The notes under the pieces were generated by a model. It was not told the DNA's origin. It saw nothing but the letters and a program-made list of their open reading frames with translations, and searched no databases. From Dyadobacter bucti (GTDB lineage: Bacteria > Bacteroidota > Bacteroidia > Cytophagales > Spirosomataceae): DNA of 47,526 nt. The stretch is from contig NZ_SWFP01000021.1 of the NCBI RefSeq assembly GCF_005869225.1, positions 1-47,526 of the forward strand, in the 5' to 3' direction. Positions 18,526 through 27,246 of the stretch are shown here, in pieces. Both the position numbers and the translations under genes were made by a program. The stretch's first letter is position 1. Every line of letters begins with the position of its first letter.

Positions 18526-19170
18526 TCAGATTCCATTTTTTATAGCAAAATCTATTAATTCTGTGACTTTACTCAAACCAAGTTTGAAATGTATATTTTT
18601 TCTATGGGTTTTGATCGTGAAAAAACTCAGGTGCAGTTGGTCTGCAATCTGCTCATTGGTGTACCCGTTTTTTATGAGTCGGATGATCTCTATTTCCCGG
18701 AAAGTTAAATTGAGCTTTTGCGCAAATGTGTCAATGAATTGGTCCTGATCTGTCGGAGAAGATCCGGCGACGGCATTGTCAAAGTAAAATTCACCTTTCA
18801 GGACGGCTTCAACACCCGCTAAAAGTTTGGACGTGGTTGAATCTTTTAATAAATATCCATGAAGCCCGATTTTTCTGGATTCCTCCAAAAGTTTGGCTTG
18901 ATTGTACATGGTCAGCACGATCACTTTGATTTGGGGATAATCTTTGATAATCCGTTTACCGATATCAATGCCGTTGATGCCTTTTAAATTAATATCTAAA
19001 AGAATTAAATGCGGCCTGAGCTGCTCTATGGCTTGAAAAATATCTTTTGACTGGTAAACTTGCCCGCAGACAATGTAATCCGGTTGCTCATTGATCAGGC
19101 GTTTGAGCCCCTCGTTGAAAATATGGTGATCATCGACCAGTAGTATCCTGGTCTGACTTGTCAGGCTCAT
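18526..19170 (-). CDS. NarL/LuxR-type response regulator
   Basis: A 214-residue DNA-binding regulator. The receiver (about 8-125) has VDDHH, phospho-acceptor Asp59 in LILLDINL, and a Lys in YLLKDST. The C-terminal LuxR helix-turn-helix (about 150-212) has LTFREIEIIRLIKNGYTNEQIA and the FTIKTHRKNI recognition helix. The start at 19170 gives the usual N-terminus (MSLTSQTRILLVDD), and the 25 residues upstream of it overlap kinase B coding sequence. The gene overlaps the end of kinase B by 41 bp, so it is cotranscribed. It is the only DNA-binding output for three kinases in the cluster. Confidence 0.92.
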   Translation of the reverse strand: MSLTSQTRILLVDDHHIFNEGLKRLINEQPDYIVCGQVYQSKDIFQAIEQLRPHLILLDINLKGINGIDIGKRIIKDYPQIKVIVLTMYNQAKLLEESRKIGLHGYLLKDSTTSKLLAGVEAVLKGEFYFDNAVAGSSPTDQDQFIDTFAQKLNLTFREIEIIRLIKNGYTNEQIADQLHLSFFTIKTHRKNIHFKLGLSKVTELIDFAIKNGI

Positions 19171-21079
19171 TTGAAAAAGAACGGTAAGGAATGTCGAGTA
19201 TGACGGATGTTCCGGCTTCTCCACTGTCACGATGGAGGCTGGCACCGATATATTCAGCTCTCAAGGTACTGTTTTTTAACCCCATTCCGGGCACTATTTT
19301 GTAGGATTTTTCAGACTTGTCTCCGATTCCGTCATCTTCTACCACAACCCTCAGTAAATCAGGATAATACAATAATTGAACCGATGCACGGGAGGCATGT
19401 GCATGTTTGAATATATTCTGGACTAATTCTGATACTATCCTGTACAAATTCAGTTCCACCTGAAGAGGCAGTCTGTCCACATCTCCCGTGATAATAAATT
19501 GGAATGCAGTTGGTTGCGAAGGTATCTCCTGAATAAACTGTCTGAGCGAATTGGCAAGCCCGATACGTTCAAATTCCGGTGGCATCAAATTGTGGGATAT
19601 CCTTCTCAAATCATCACTGCTTTTCCTGATCAGAGGATCAAGCTCGTCCAACTCCTTTGCTACCGAATCAATTTTTATTTTAAACCTCAGATCAGTCAAC
19701 CTTCTCCGGATCGTCGCGAGTGTGCCGCCCAAATCGTCATGTAAATCTGCCGCAATGCGTTGCCTTTCTGCGTCCTGCGTGTTGACAATGGACGATGTAA
19801 AGCGTTTTTCCAAAGCATTTAATCCCATAAAATAGTGGTTCCGGTCGCTGATCAGCTTATAAGCCAGACCGATACCTAAAATCACCATCTCAAAAAATGG
19901 TAAAAAGGGGAAAGACTGGTAGTAAAACCACGTTCGTTTGAGTTCGAAGATCAGGGTTAGAATGAGCCAGCATGCGCTGAAAAATAATGGCAGCGTGGCC
20001 ACCAGGTACAGCAATGCTACCCGTCTGTTGTGAAAGAATGCTAAAATAACCAGGGTCAGGATCAGCAGCGTATCGAACATCGCGATGCCGGAAAGAACCA
20101 CTGAGCTGGTTCCGGTTAAGGGAGTCAATAACATATACACCCCAAAAGCCAGAACAAGTGTGGCTTGCATAATGCAAAAATGGTAAACCCATTTGGCCAG
20201 GAAAGATCTGATATCCAGAAAGTGAATGGCAAAAAGGATCGTAAAAAAATTCAGACTGCATACCAATAAATTTTTGATACTGTCTTCCGGAAATGGAATG
20301 TTCAAATGAAAATACTGTATCAAAATTCCCTCCGTACTGGCGATGGTGAGCGCATATGATAGGGTATATCCCGAATAAAAAAGCAGCAATCTGTATTTGG
20401 TAAAAATGTATAAAATCGAGCTGAGCAGGAAAATGAAGGTGAACACACCCAGGCTCAGGTACAGGAAAAAGTCATAAGTGGTATTGAAGGTGAAAAAATA
20501 TTCCTGATCGAAAAGCCCAAGAGGTAGTACAATGAAGCTTTCTTTGCGGTGTACCCGCCAATAAACCGTAGCTTTTTCGAAGGGTTTCAGCCTCAGTGGG
20601 AAGGAAAAGAATCTGCCTTGAACGGCTTTGTTGCTGATATATGTATTGCCAGCGTAGTGCTCTTTGGCATATATGATCTTATGATTGCTGTCCAGAACAT
20701 AGTAGCATACATCATCAAATTCATTCTCATGCAGGTCGGCAATCAGGCTTTTATCGGCCGACGTGCTATTTTGAACGGTATATCTGATCCAGTGAAAGCG
20801 GCTATCCATTCCAATGACCGGGATTTCGTCCCTGAGCAACCGAAACGATTTTTGCCGCACGCTGCTGATTCCTTCCGGGGATGCTGTGCTGAAAATATAA
20901 ACATGACCCACCAGACTTGATTTTTCGAAATCTGGTCCAATGATGAATGGAATGTAGTTTCGTGTGAGCCTTGGGACTGTTTCGCTAGGTCCGGTCTGCG
21001 AAAAAGCGGGTGCCCAGGAGAAAACCATTGATATTAAAATCAGCCTGAACATGTTAAATGTTGGTACAGTGCGCTCCAT
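19130..21079 (-). CDS. 7TMR-DISM sensor histidine kinase, copy B
   Basis: A 649-residue paralogue of kinase A with the same order of parts: signal peptide ending near AFSQ; DISMED2 domain (FHWIRYTV, FFSFPLRL, VYWRVH); seven membrane helices; HisKA_3 with His447 in AADLHDDLGGTLATIR; and an intact HATPase_c (ELVQNIFKHA, VEDDGIGD, PGMGLKN). Its ATG shares a base with the stop of kinase C in a TAATG arrangement, and its 3' end overlaps the regulator gene by 41 bp. These overlaps make C, B and the regulator one translationally coupled unit. It is the likeliest kinase to phosphorylate the regulator. Confidence 0.92.
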   Translation of the reverse strand: MERTVPTFNMFRLILISMVFSWAPAFSQTGPSETVPRLTRNYIPFIIGPDFEKSSLVGHVYIFSTASPEGISSVRQKSFRLLRDEIPVIGMDSRFHWIRYTVQNSTSADKSLIADLHENEFDDVCYYVLDSNHKIIYAKEHYAGNTYISNKAVQGRFFSFPLRLKPFEKATVYWRVHRKESFIVLPLGLFDQEYFFTFNTTYDFFLYLSLGVFTFIFLLSSILYIFTKYRLLLFYSGYTLSYALTIASTEGILIQYFHLNIPFPEDSIKNLLVCSLNFFTILFAIHFLDIRSFLAKWVYHFCIMQATLVLAFGVYMLLTPLTGTSSVVLSGIAMFDTLLILTLVILAFFHNRRVALLYLVATLPLFFSACWLILTLIFELKRTWFYYQSFPFLPFFEMVILGIGLAYKLISDRNHYFMGLNALEKRFTSSIVNTQDAERQRIAADLHDDLGGTLATIRRRLTDLRFKIKIDSVAKELDELDPLIRKSSDDLRRISHNLMPPEFERIGLANSLRQFIQEIPSQPTAFQFIITGDVDRLPLQVELNLYRIVSELVQNIFKHAHASRASVQLLYYPDLLRVVVEDDGIGDKSEKSYKIVPGMGLKNSTLRAEYIGASLHRDSGEAGTSVILDIPYRSFSNEPDKSDQDTTGR

Positions 21080-22992
21080 TATTCGGAAAGCACGGACGTG
21101 GTTGGCTCAGTATATGGTACTTCTACGACGACGAAGGTGCCTGATTGACTGACTTCCAGAACCAGTTTTCCTCCCAGATGAGCCGCCAGCAATGAGCTGC
21201 CGGAAAGATCCTTTTGAATGACCTTCACCGCATCCGAAATGGAATCTATCTTTTCGTCCGCCTCGACAACGATTCGCAGTTCGTCGGCGCAATACAATAT
21301 CTGTAAAGAGCCGCGTCTGATAAGATCCCTTCGCGCAATGTTCTGCAGGGTTTCCGTCGCGATCCTGTAACTGGCGAGCTCTCTTTCAGGAGACATGGCA
21401 CGCTGCTTTCCGGCAGTCAGAAAAGCGAAACGGGTCGATTTTGCCGGCAGCGAATCAACCGCGTGCTGCACGCTGCCCAACAATCCTATTCTTTCAAATT
21501 CCGGCGGCATCAAAGTCTCGGAAAAGCGCCGCAGATCATGACTGCTTTTGTAGATGAGTGGCTCAATGTCTTCCACGACCTGCAGTGCTGACTGTCCGGA
21601 TTCTTCTTTTTGAGACAGGTTTCTCTTTAAACTGGCGAATTTCAGTCGGATGGTGGCAAGGGTTCCCCCGAGATCGTCGTGCAGGTCGGCGGCAATTCGT
21701 CTTCGCTCCGATTCCTGGGTATGGAGAATGGAGGAAGTAAGTTCACGCTGCAGACTACCAAGGCCGTTAAAGTATTTGTCGCGTTCCCTGATCAGCTTAT
21801 TGCCAAGTTCAATCCCGAGCACTACCATTTCAATGGTCGGAATGAAAAGGACGGACATGTAATATGGCCAGGTAACGGGAGTATCAAATATCATGATCAG
21901 TACAAACCATATGCAGGACAGGAAAAACGGTGCCACCGCAAAAAAATAAAGATACGCCTCGCGTTTACGCTGATACATTCCATGCGCGATCATCACCAGG
22001 ATTAAGACTACCGAAAGTCCTGCCAACAAAAAGAAAATCGTAAAGAACATCGCATTCAGAGAAAACAACGCAATCGCCAGCGCAAGGGCCGGAAGGATAA
22101 ACGAAAGGTAGTCAGTGACTAAAATGAAACGGGCAGATATGAGTTTTTCAGCCCCCAGGAAGTGTTTGGAGAAATGAAGCAGAAAAAACAGCATGACACC
22201 TGTGGCAACCAGCTTGGCACCAATAGCTATTTTGAAAGGATCAATGTGAAAGTACTGTAAGACTATTCCGTCATTGACAATGCAAAGGAAAAAGTAAAAA
22301 AGGCAATAGCCCGCATAGTAAAACAGTACTTTCTGTCTGGTAATAAAAAATAGTATAAAACTCAAAAGGAACGCCGAAAGTAGGACTCCCAGGATCAGGA
22401 ATGCCAAGGAATCGTACATCACCAGAAATGAGTCAAATGATTCTTTGGTGTACAGCCTGATCGGTGCCACCACGCTATTCTCATCTTTATAAATTCTCCA
22501 ATAAACGGTTACTTCCTTTTTCGGGGGCAGATTGACCGGGAATGCGAAAAATCGCGTTTGTATCGGTTTTTTATTAATAAATGTCCGCTGACTAAAATGT
22601 TCCTGCTGATAAATGACTCGGTTCTGATCATCGACCACATAAAAACAGAGGTCTGTCAATTCGTTCAGGTGCAGGTAGGAAACCAGCTGACTGATTTGTA
22701 CCCCCGCATTTCTAATGTTTATCCTGACCCAATGGTAACGGTTATCGTTGCCAAAATGAGGGATTTCGCGCTCCAAGAGCCGGAATTGAGGACGCTGGGA
22801 CAAGATCTCCTGAACCCCGAGGCTGCTATCGGCGGTACTGAACGCATAAACGGACCCGAGCAAATCCGATTCACTAAAATTATCGTCTACAATGAAAGCG
22901 TTGGTCTTGGCGGAAGTTTGATCACGCAGTTGTGCCAAACAAAGAGCATTAAGACCAAAACAGATGAACAGGATCAGGAGAGGTTTGAGCAT
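21079..22992 (-). CDS. 7TMR-DISM sensor histidine kinase, copy C, with degenerate ATPase domain
   Basis: A 637-residue paralogue of kinases A and B. Signal peptide, DISMED2 domain (YHWVRINI, RFFAFPVNL, VYWRIYKDE), seven membrane helices and a HisKA_3 domain with His438 (AADLHDDLGG) are all kept. The ATPase domain is not. The DxGxG motif is replaced by A578-D-E-K-I, the KHA of the N-box by ARR, and the GxGL box by unrelated residues (KDLSGSSLLA). It should not bind ATP normally but could still dimerise or accept phosphate. The start at 22992 was chosen because the signal peptide begins there; the frame runs open to 23091. It is first in the cluster and overlaps kinase B by one base. Confidence 0.9.
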   Translation of the reverse strand: MLKPLLILFICFGLNALCLAQLRDQTSAKTNAFIVDDNFSESDLLGSVYAFSTADSSLGVQEILSQRPQFRLLEREIPHFGNDNRYHWVRINIRNAGVQISQLVSYLHLNELTDLCFYVVDDQNRVIYQQEHFSQRTFINKKPIQTRFFAFPVNLPPKKEVTVYWRIYKDENSVVAPIRLYTKESFDSFLVMYDSLAFLILGVLLSAFLLSFILFFITRQKVLFYYAGYCLFYFFLCIVNDGIVLQYFHIDPFKIAIGAKLVATGVMLFFLLHFSKHFLGAEKLISARFILVTDYLSFILPALALAIALFSLNAMFFTIFFLLAGLSVVLILVMIAHGMYQRKREAYLYFFAVAPFFLSCIWFVLIMIFDTPVTWPYYMSVLFIPTIEMVVLGIELGNKLIRERDKYFNGLGSLQRELTSSILHTQESERRRIAADLHDDLGGTLATIRLKFASLKRNLSQKEESGQSALQVVEDIEPLIYKSSHDLRRFSETLMPPEFERIGLLGSVQHAVDSLPAKSTRFAFLTAGKQRAMSPERELASYRIATETLQNIARRDLIRRGSLQILYCADELRIVVEADEKIDSISDAVKVIQKDLSGSSLLAAHLGGKLVLEVSQSGTFVVVEVPYTEPTTSVLSE

Positions 22993-23032
22993 AGAAAGAT
23001 ATTTCACGAATATACGGGGAGACGGTGCATGT

Positions 23033-23055
23033 AAAAAATACCCCGATGGGGGTAT
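23033..23055 (-). terminator. Terminator-like hairpin in the leader of the kinase cluster
   Basis: On the minus strand, ATACCCC (23055-23049), a CATC loop and GGGGTAT (23044-23038) are followed by TTTTTT. This is a compact intrinsic terminator 40-60 nt upstream of the kinase C start. It could block antisense readthrough or, if the promoter lies further upstream, act as an attenuator. Confidence 0.6.
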
Positions 23056-23121
23056 TGCAGTACTTGCAGATACCAGTGCAATTTTGTCCATACGAAACCC
23101 GACTCTATCAACTCTTCCCGA

Positions 23122-23743
23122 ATGGCGAAACGTCTACTATTACCGGCTATTTATGCATTCCTTTTCTGTTTCAGCTGCACGCGGGAAGTCTCGGTTCAGC
23201 TGTCGGGGCCGGTAGTTGAAGATGGCCAGATTTCGGGAAGGGTGATTTTGCCCCCAAACACAAAAGCGGATACTGCCGGGCTGGTAGTGCTTTCTGCTAC
23301 TGGATTTGATTGTTGGAAAGTGGTTAAATGTCCGAGAAACAGGGGTTACGGAGGGAATTCCTTATAATAATGTTATTGATGAGCCATTTTATTTAATCTT
23401 AGGTTCCGACGGGTCATGGAAAGAAATAGAGTCAGATGGCAATGTTGAAGACGCAGGTCGCTATCAAGTCGATGAACAAAAATCGTTGATCTCGATCATT
23501 TACCAGTATGAGTCAGCGTAATGGCAGGATGTATATAAAATCACGGACTTAACCCATGAAAAGCTTATTCTCGGATGGGGAAGTGAAGATGGCACTGATT
23601 ACTACGAATTCAAACGAATTCCTGACGATGGGCGAATTGCTTCTTTAAAAGTGATTTCCACTGTACGCCTTAACAGCAAGGTAGTACGCCCCAAAACCGG
23701 AAACTGGGTTAAAGGCCAACGAGGGCTGCATAACAAAAAATAA
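23122..23743 (+). pseudogene. Broken lipoprotein gene: shared leader joined to a lipocalin-like domain
   Basis: The frame from 23122 gives a lipoprotein signal (lipobox FSC, then TREVSVQ) and about 45 residues that closely match the start of the next gene (for example GPVVEDGQISG against GPVIEKGQIGG). After VVLSA the frame is lost. Reading continues in the next frame from about 23300 with a lipocalin-like domain (IVGKWLNVRETG, FYLILGSDGSWKEI). That is interrupted by TAA at 23519-23521 and resumes in the same frame (WQDVYKITDLTHEKLILGW) to a stop at 23741-23743. So it carries one frameshift and one in-frame stop. Sequencing error at the frameshift cannot be excluded. It ends 14 bp before the next gene. 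Confidence 0.75.
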
Positions 23744-23757
23744 TTTTCCAGCTAAAC

Positions 23758-25953
23758 ATGATCCAACCGATTCCTATGAGACTATTCTACTATATCCTAT
23801 TGGCATTTCTGATTCTTTTTGATACCAGTTGTACAAGAGAAATCAATATTCAGCAAGGCGGACCGGTCATAGAAAAGGGACAGATTGGCGGTAGTGTTGT
23901 TTTACCTGCAAATAATAGGGTAGATACTACGGGACTGCGGGTGTTGTCGGCGAAAAACTCCACAACACCGGTCAATGCGGGCTATGCAATTGATACTACT
24001 GGTGAAACATCTACGACATTTTTGCTTAATAAACATGGAGATATTCTGCTCATGGGATATAACTATCCGGGACAGACGAAGAGTAGTGTTTCAGCTGAAT
24101 CTACTGCTTTGGCCTTTTTGATGAATACACTGACGATACGGTCCTTGTCTGTGAGCGGCAGGATCGATGCTATTGAAAAGATTAAAGCAGCTCCATCTTA
24201 TAATAATCTGGTTGAGGCTGTTGAAAATTCATTGAAATTAGGCAAAGCGATTTCTGATACAACCAATACTGAATTAATAAATGCAATAGGGAAGGTGTTC
24301 GAATCTACGATGAGCGGCTTGCGGACTTCAAAAACAGAAGGCCACAATGACCCGATCATCATCAAGACAGCCAACACTGAGTTGCAGCTAAGGAATAATC
24401 AGGTAGCGAATTATTATGTTGCAGGTATTTACAAAGATGGTGTTCTACGAAAAACACTTACGATCAAGGGCTACACATTTTTCGCAAGTGGAATCGCTGA
24501 TGCGCTCCAAGCAATATTTACGGATGGATACGGTATTCCCGAGTCGGTAGATTATCCGATGTCGGAAGAAGGGGAGTATGAGATCAAGATCCGATCGGGT
24601 AGGCCGGGCTCAGACGATGGAACCACTGAGCATAAAAAAGCCAGAAACGAAAATGTAACCCGATTTATTTACAGGCAGATTATGGATTATATGCCGATCC
24701 CTGCAAGTTGTACAGATGCAGCTTTGTTAGCATTGAAAAACAGGATTGTCAATCTGCTGGCAGTCAAAGAAGTTGTACTTAACAGTACAAGCAGTCCCTC
24801 GGATTACGCATTTTTAGCTTCCGGCATCGCCGCGGATGTCTTCGCAGATACCAAAGAAATCCTGCAGCAATGTGAGGGGGTCCCAGAAGAATCGTTTCAG
24901 TTTTTCAAGGGATTGGGCAAGGTGGTAAAGGTGCTGGCAAAAGCAATGAATGTCGCCGAAGCGGTAATGAAAACCGCGAATATTTACAGTCACACTGAAG
25001 ATCTCTTCAAATCCAGGTCGGCCATTGATACATGTTTTCAGGTGGTGGGTTTAAAAACATTCAAATGTGGAGAAGAAGTAACTTATCTGGTGAAAGAGGA
25101 AGGTGGAAACAACCAGAAGGGCGAATCCGGGAAGGTCCTTCCAATCCCCATGAAAGTAAGAGTGACGTTTCCTGACGGGAAGCCGGCCATCAAGACAGTA
25201 GTTCAATGGGTGATAAAATCGGGCGGCGGCACGGTAAGCGCTCCCACTTCAACCACCAACTACGATGGTATCAGCGAGATCAACTGGACCATTGGATCTG
25301 GAAAACAAGAACTGGAGGCATTTGTGAATAAGAAGAAGGAATCAACATCTATGAATTTCCTCGCCAGCACAAACACCGTCGACGTTGCTAAAATAGAGAT
25401 TGTAAGTAAAAATGTGGCCGGAGGATTTACCAATCCGCTTAAAGTGAAAGTAACTGATGCCGACGGAAAACCGATGCCGAATGTTGAAATAGACTGGAAG
25501 GTTAAAAGCGGCATTGTTATGGACAATTCCGATCCTGTTACGAATGATCAGGGAATAGCCGAAGCCGCCTTTGCACTGACTTTAGGACAGGCATTTTCTA
25601 TGGAAATTACCGTCAAAACGGACGAGTCGAAATTCGTGCTTTTTACAGCCCGTCCATTTATGTTTAATGGTATCGGTACAATTTACTTTCACCCTGCGGA
25701 CGATAAAGAAATTTTGCCAAATCCATTCCGGGTCTTTTTTGTTGATAAATACTTTCTACCCGTCGCGGGAGTGAATATAAGGCTTACACCTGCAAATAAT
25801 CCAAAGGCTGATTACAGCGCTTCCAGCAGCGACGCATTAGGACTCATGAACATTTACCGTGACGACGTATCTGTGACACAATATAAACTGGAAATGTTCT
25901 ACCCGGGGTCTTCGAAGCTTAATGAGAGCCGGAATAACTTCATTATTAAATAA
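23758..25953 (+). CDS. Large lipoprotein with C-terminal Ig-like (Big_1-type) repeats
   Basis: A 731-residue predicted surface or periplasmic lipoprotein. The signal ends in a lipobox (DTSC, Cys about 23), followed by the same leader as the broken gene upstream. Residues about 60-440 are unrecognised, with helical stretches and a few cysteines. From about 450 three Ig-like repeats appear. The first two resemble invasin-type Big_1 domains, with the V-F/D-GKP pattern (FPDGKPAIKTVVQW; DADGKPMPNVEIDW) and a later GISEINW/GIAEAAF strand. The third is more divergent (FLPVAGVNIRL, ALGLMNIY). Such stalks usually hold a protein away from the membrane. It probably starts the functional part of the envelope operon; the next gene begins 51 bp later. 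Confidence 0.8.
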   Translation: MIQPIPMRLFYYILLAFLILFDTSCTREINIQQGGPVIEKGQIGGSVVLPANNRVDTTGLRVLSAKNSTTPVNAGYAIDTTGETSTTFLLNKHGDILLMGYNYPGQTKSSVSAESTALAFLMNTLTIRSLSVSGRIDAIEKIKAAPSYNNLVEAVENSLKLGKAISDTTNTELINAIGKVFESTMSGLRTSKTEGHNDPIIIKTANTELQLRNNQVANYYVAGIYKDGVLRKTLTIKGYTFFASGIADALQAIFTDGYGIPESVDYPMSEEGEYEIKIRSGRPGSDDGTTEHKKARNENVTRFIYRQIMDYMPIPASCTDAALLALKNRIVNLLAVKEVVLNSTSSPSDYAFLASGIAADVFADTKEILQQCEGVPEESFQFFKGLGKVVKVLAKAMNVAEAVMKTANIYSHTEDLFKSRSAIDTCFQVVGLKTFKCGEEVTYLVKEEGGNNQKGESGKVLPIPMKVRVTFPDGKPAIKTVVQWVIKSGGGTVSAPTSTTNYDGISEINWTIGSGKQELEAFVNKKKESTSMNFLASTNTVDVAKIEIVSKNVAGGFTNPLKVKVTDADGKPMPNVEIDWKVKSGIVMDNSDPVTNDQGIAEAAFALTLGQAFSMEITVKTDESKFVLFTARPFMFNGIGTIYFHPADDKEILPNPFRVFFVDKYFLPVAGVNIRLTPANNPKADYSASSSDALGLMNIYRDDVSVTQYKLEMFYPGSSKLNESRNNFIIK

Positions 25954-26004
25954 TCAGATTCAGAATCCAACTCTTCACCGTCTCACCTTTCGCTCACCGT
26001 GCAC

Positions 26005-27243
26005 ATGAAACATTTATACATAACCATTATTATCCTACTTTCAAATGTATTCACCACCCACGCCCAGGAAACCCTCTACTGGTCCAACGGCAGCAGTTTT
26101 CCCTTTAAACTCGTGGAAGCCACAGAAAGTATTGTGAAGGTGGGTGAAATGAAGGGGGAGCGGATGGTGAAGAGGAGTGTGCCCCGGGAGAATGTGCTGG
26201 TCGCATTCAACGCGCGTGGCAACTATCTTTTGGTTTCGGATTTGCCTTCGGACCCTGCCCAGGCTTCGCAGCAGATTATGAATTTTTATAACGCCGCAGG
26301 CCCGTCTAATGACTTACTGGTACAAGCCAATCCGCTCAAAGTCATCGAATGCAGCATTAGTTATAAAAGCGATAATGTGGTCAATTACAATACGCCGCAG
26401 GGCACTACCGCGTCTGTCAATAGAAATGAGCTGGCGCTGATCATTTTTAAAGACGGGCACCACGAATTCATTTCGCCCCCGGCAGAAGCAGCCACACTGC
26501 TGGAAAGTGCGAAAGGGCAGGTTCAAAAGGCGATCAGCCAGCCTGCAAAAAAATCAGTTCCAGAAGCTCAGTCCAATGTGGTTGCACAAAAAACCGCCGA
26601 CGCTGCTGCGGAACCTGTTCCGGCTCCCGCGCAGAAATGGACAGAACCTGTCGCCGAAAAACAGCCGGAACCAGCTGCTCAAAGGCAGCCCGGGCAGCCC
26701 GCGGAGCCGGTTACCCGGGTGGCGGCTCCAAAGAAAGGCTTGTCGGACGAGGAGATCAGTTCCTATGGTAAAAAAGGTATCAAAAAAGTGGATGAATTTG
26801 TTCAGTATCTCAACATCATCAGTGACAAGAACATTGATCCAGACAAAAAGAATGAGGCAATCGACCAGGCGGTAAAATTGTTTCTGGCCGACGCTACCAT
26901 TGAAGTTTCTTCTGCCAACCTTCGGGGTAAGCGGAAATATCCGGTCAAAGACTACCTCACCAGGCTTAAACTGCTTCCTTACAGCTCGACCAACATTGCC
27001 TGGAATGAGGTTAACTACGTGAAAGACCTGACCGAAGCCAGCGACGGAAACTACTACGGAACGATCACGGGGTCCCAGACTTTTACCGGCTACGGCGCCA
27101 ATAATCAGGATGTCATGTACAGCGATGTAACCCAAAAGAGTGTGAAGGTAAAATTGCAATCTTACAAGAAAACGGTAGAGGGGCAGCAAACCACCAATTG
27201 GGATATTTTGCTGGGTAATGTAGGTATCAGTGTAAACCAGTAA
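26005..27243 (+). CDS. Secreted protein with two ~55-aa beta modules and a C-terminal domain shared with the operon's TPR protein
   Basis: A 412-residue protein with a signal peptide (ending THAQ). Two copies of a short beta-rich module lie at about residues 22-76 and 105-155 (ending VLVAFNARGNYLL and LALIIFKDGHHEFI). A Pro/Ala/Gln-rich, probably unstructured linker spans about 165-240. A C-terminal domain of about 160 residues then contains YPVKDYLTRLKLL, GSQTFTGYG and NWDILLGNVGIS. That last domain resembles residues 30-200 of the TPR protein at the other end of the operon. The ATG at 26005 was preferred over the GTG at 25999 because it starts the signal peptide. The next gene follows after 3 bp. 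No function is known. Confidence 0.78.
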   Translation: MKHLYITIIILLSNVFTTHAQETLYWSNGSSFPFKLVEATESIVKVGEMKGERMVKRSVPRENVLVAFNARGNYLLVSDLPSDPAQASQQIMNFYNAAGPSNDLLVQANPLKVIECSISYKSDNVVNYNTPQGTTASVNRNELALIIFKDGHHEFISPPAEAATLLESAKGQVQKAISQPAKKSVPEAQSNVVAQKTADAAAEPVPAPAQKWTEPVAEKQPEPAAQRQPGQPAEPVTRVAAPKKGLSDEEISSYGKKGIKKVDEFVQYLNIISDKNIDPDKKNEAIDQAVKLFLADATIEVSSANLRGKRKYPVKDYLTRLKLLPYSSTNIAWNEVNYVKDLTEASDGNYYGTITGSQTFTGYGANNQDVMYSDVTQKSVKVKLQSYKKTVEGQQTTNWDILLGNVGISVNQ

Positions 27244-27246
27244 GCA

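Noticed and set aside
26554..27189. 211-codon minus-strand frame
   Set aside because: It is antisense to the linker and C-terminal domain of the secreted envelope protein; composition is that of a shadow frame.
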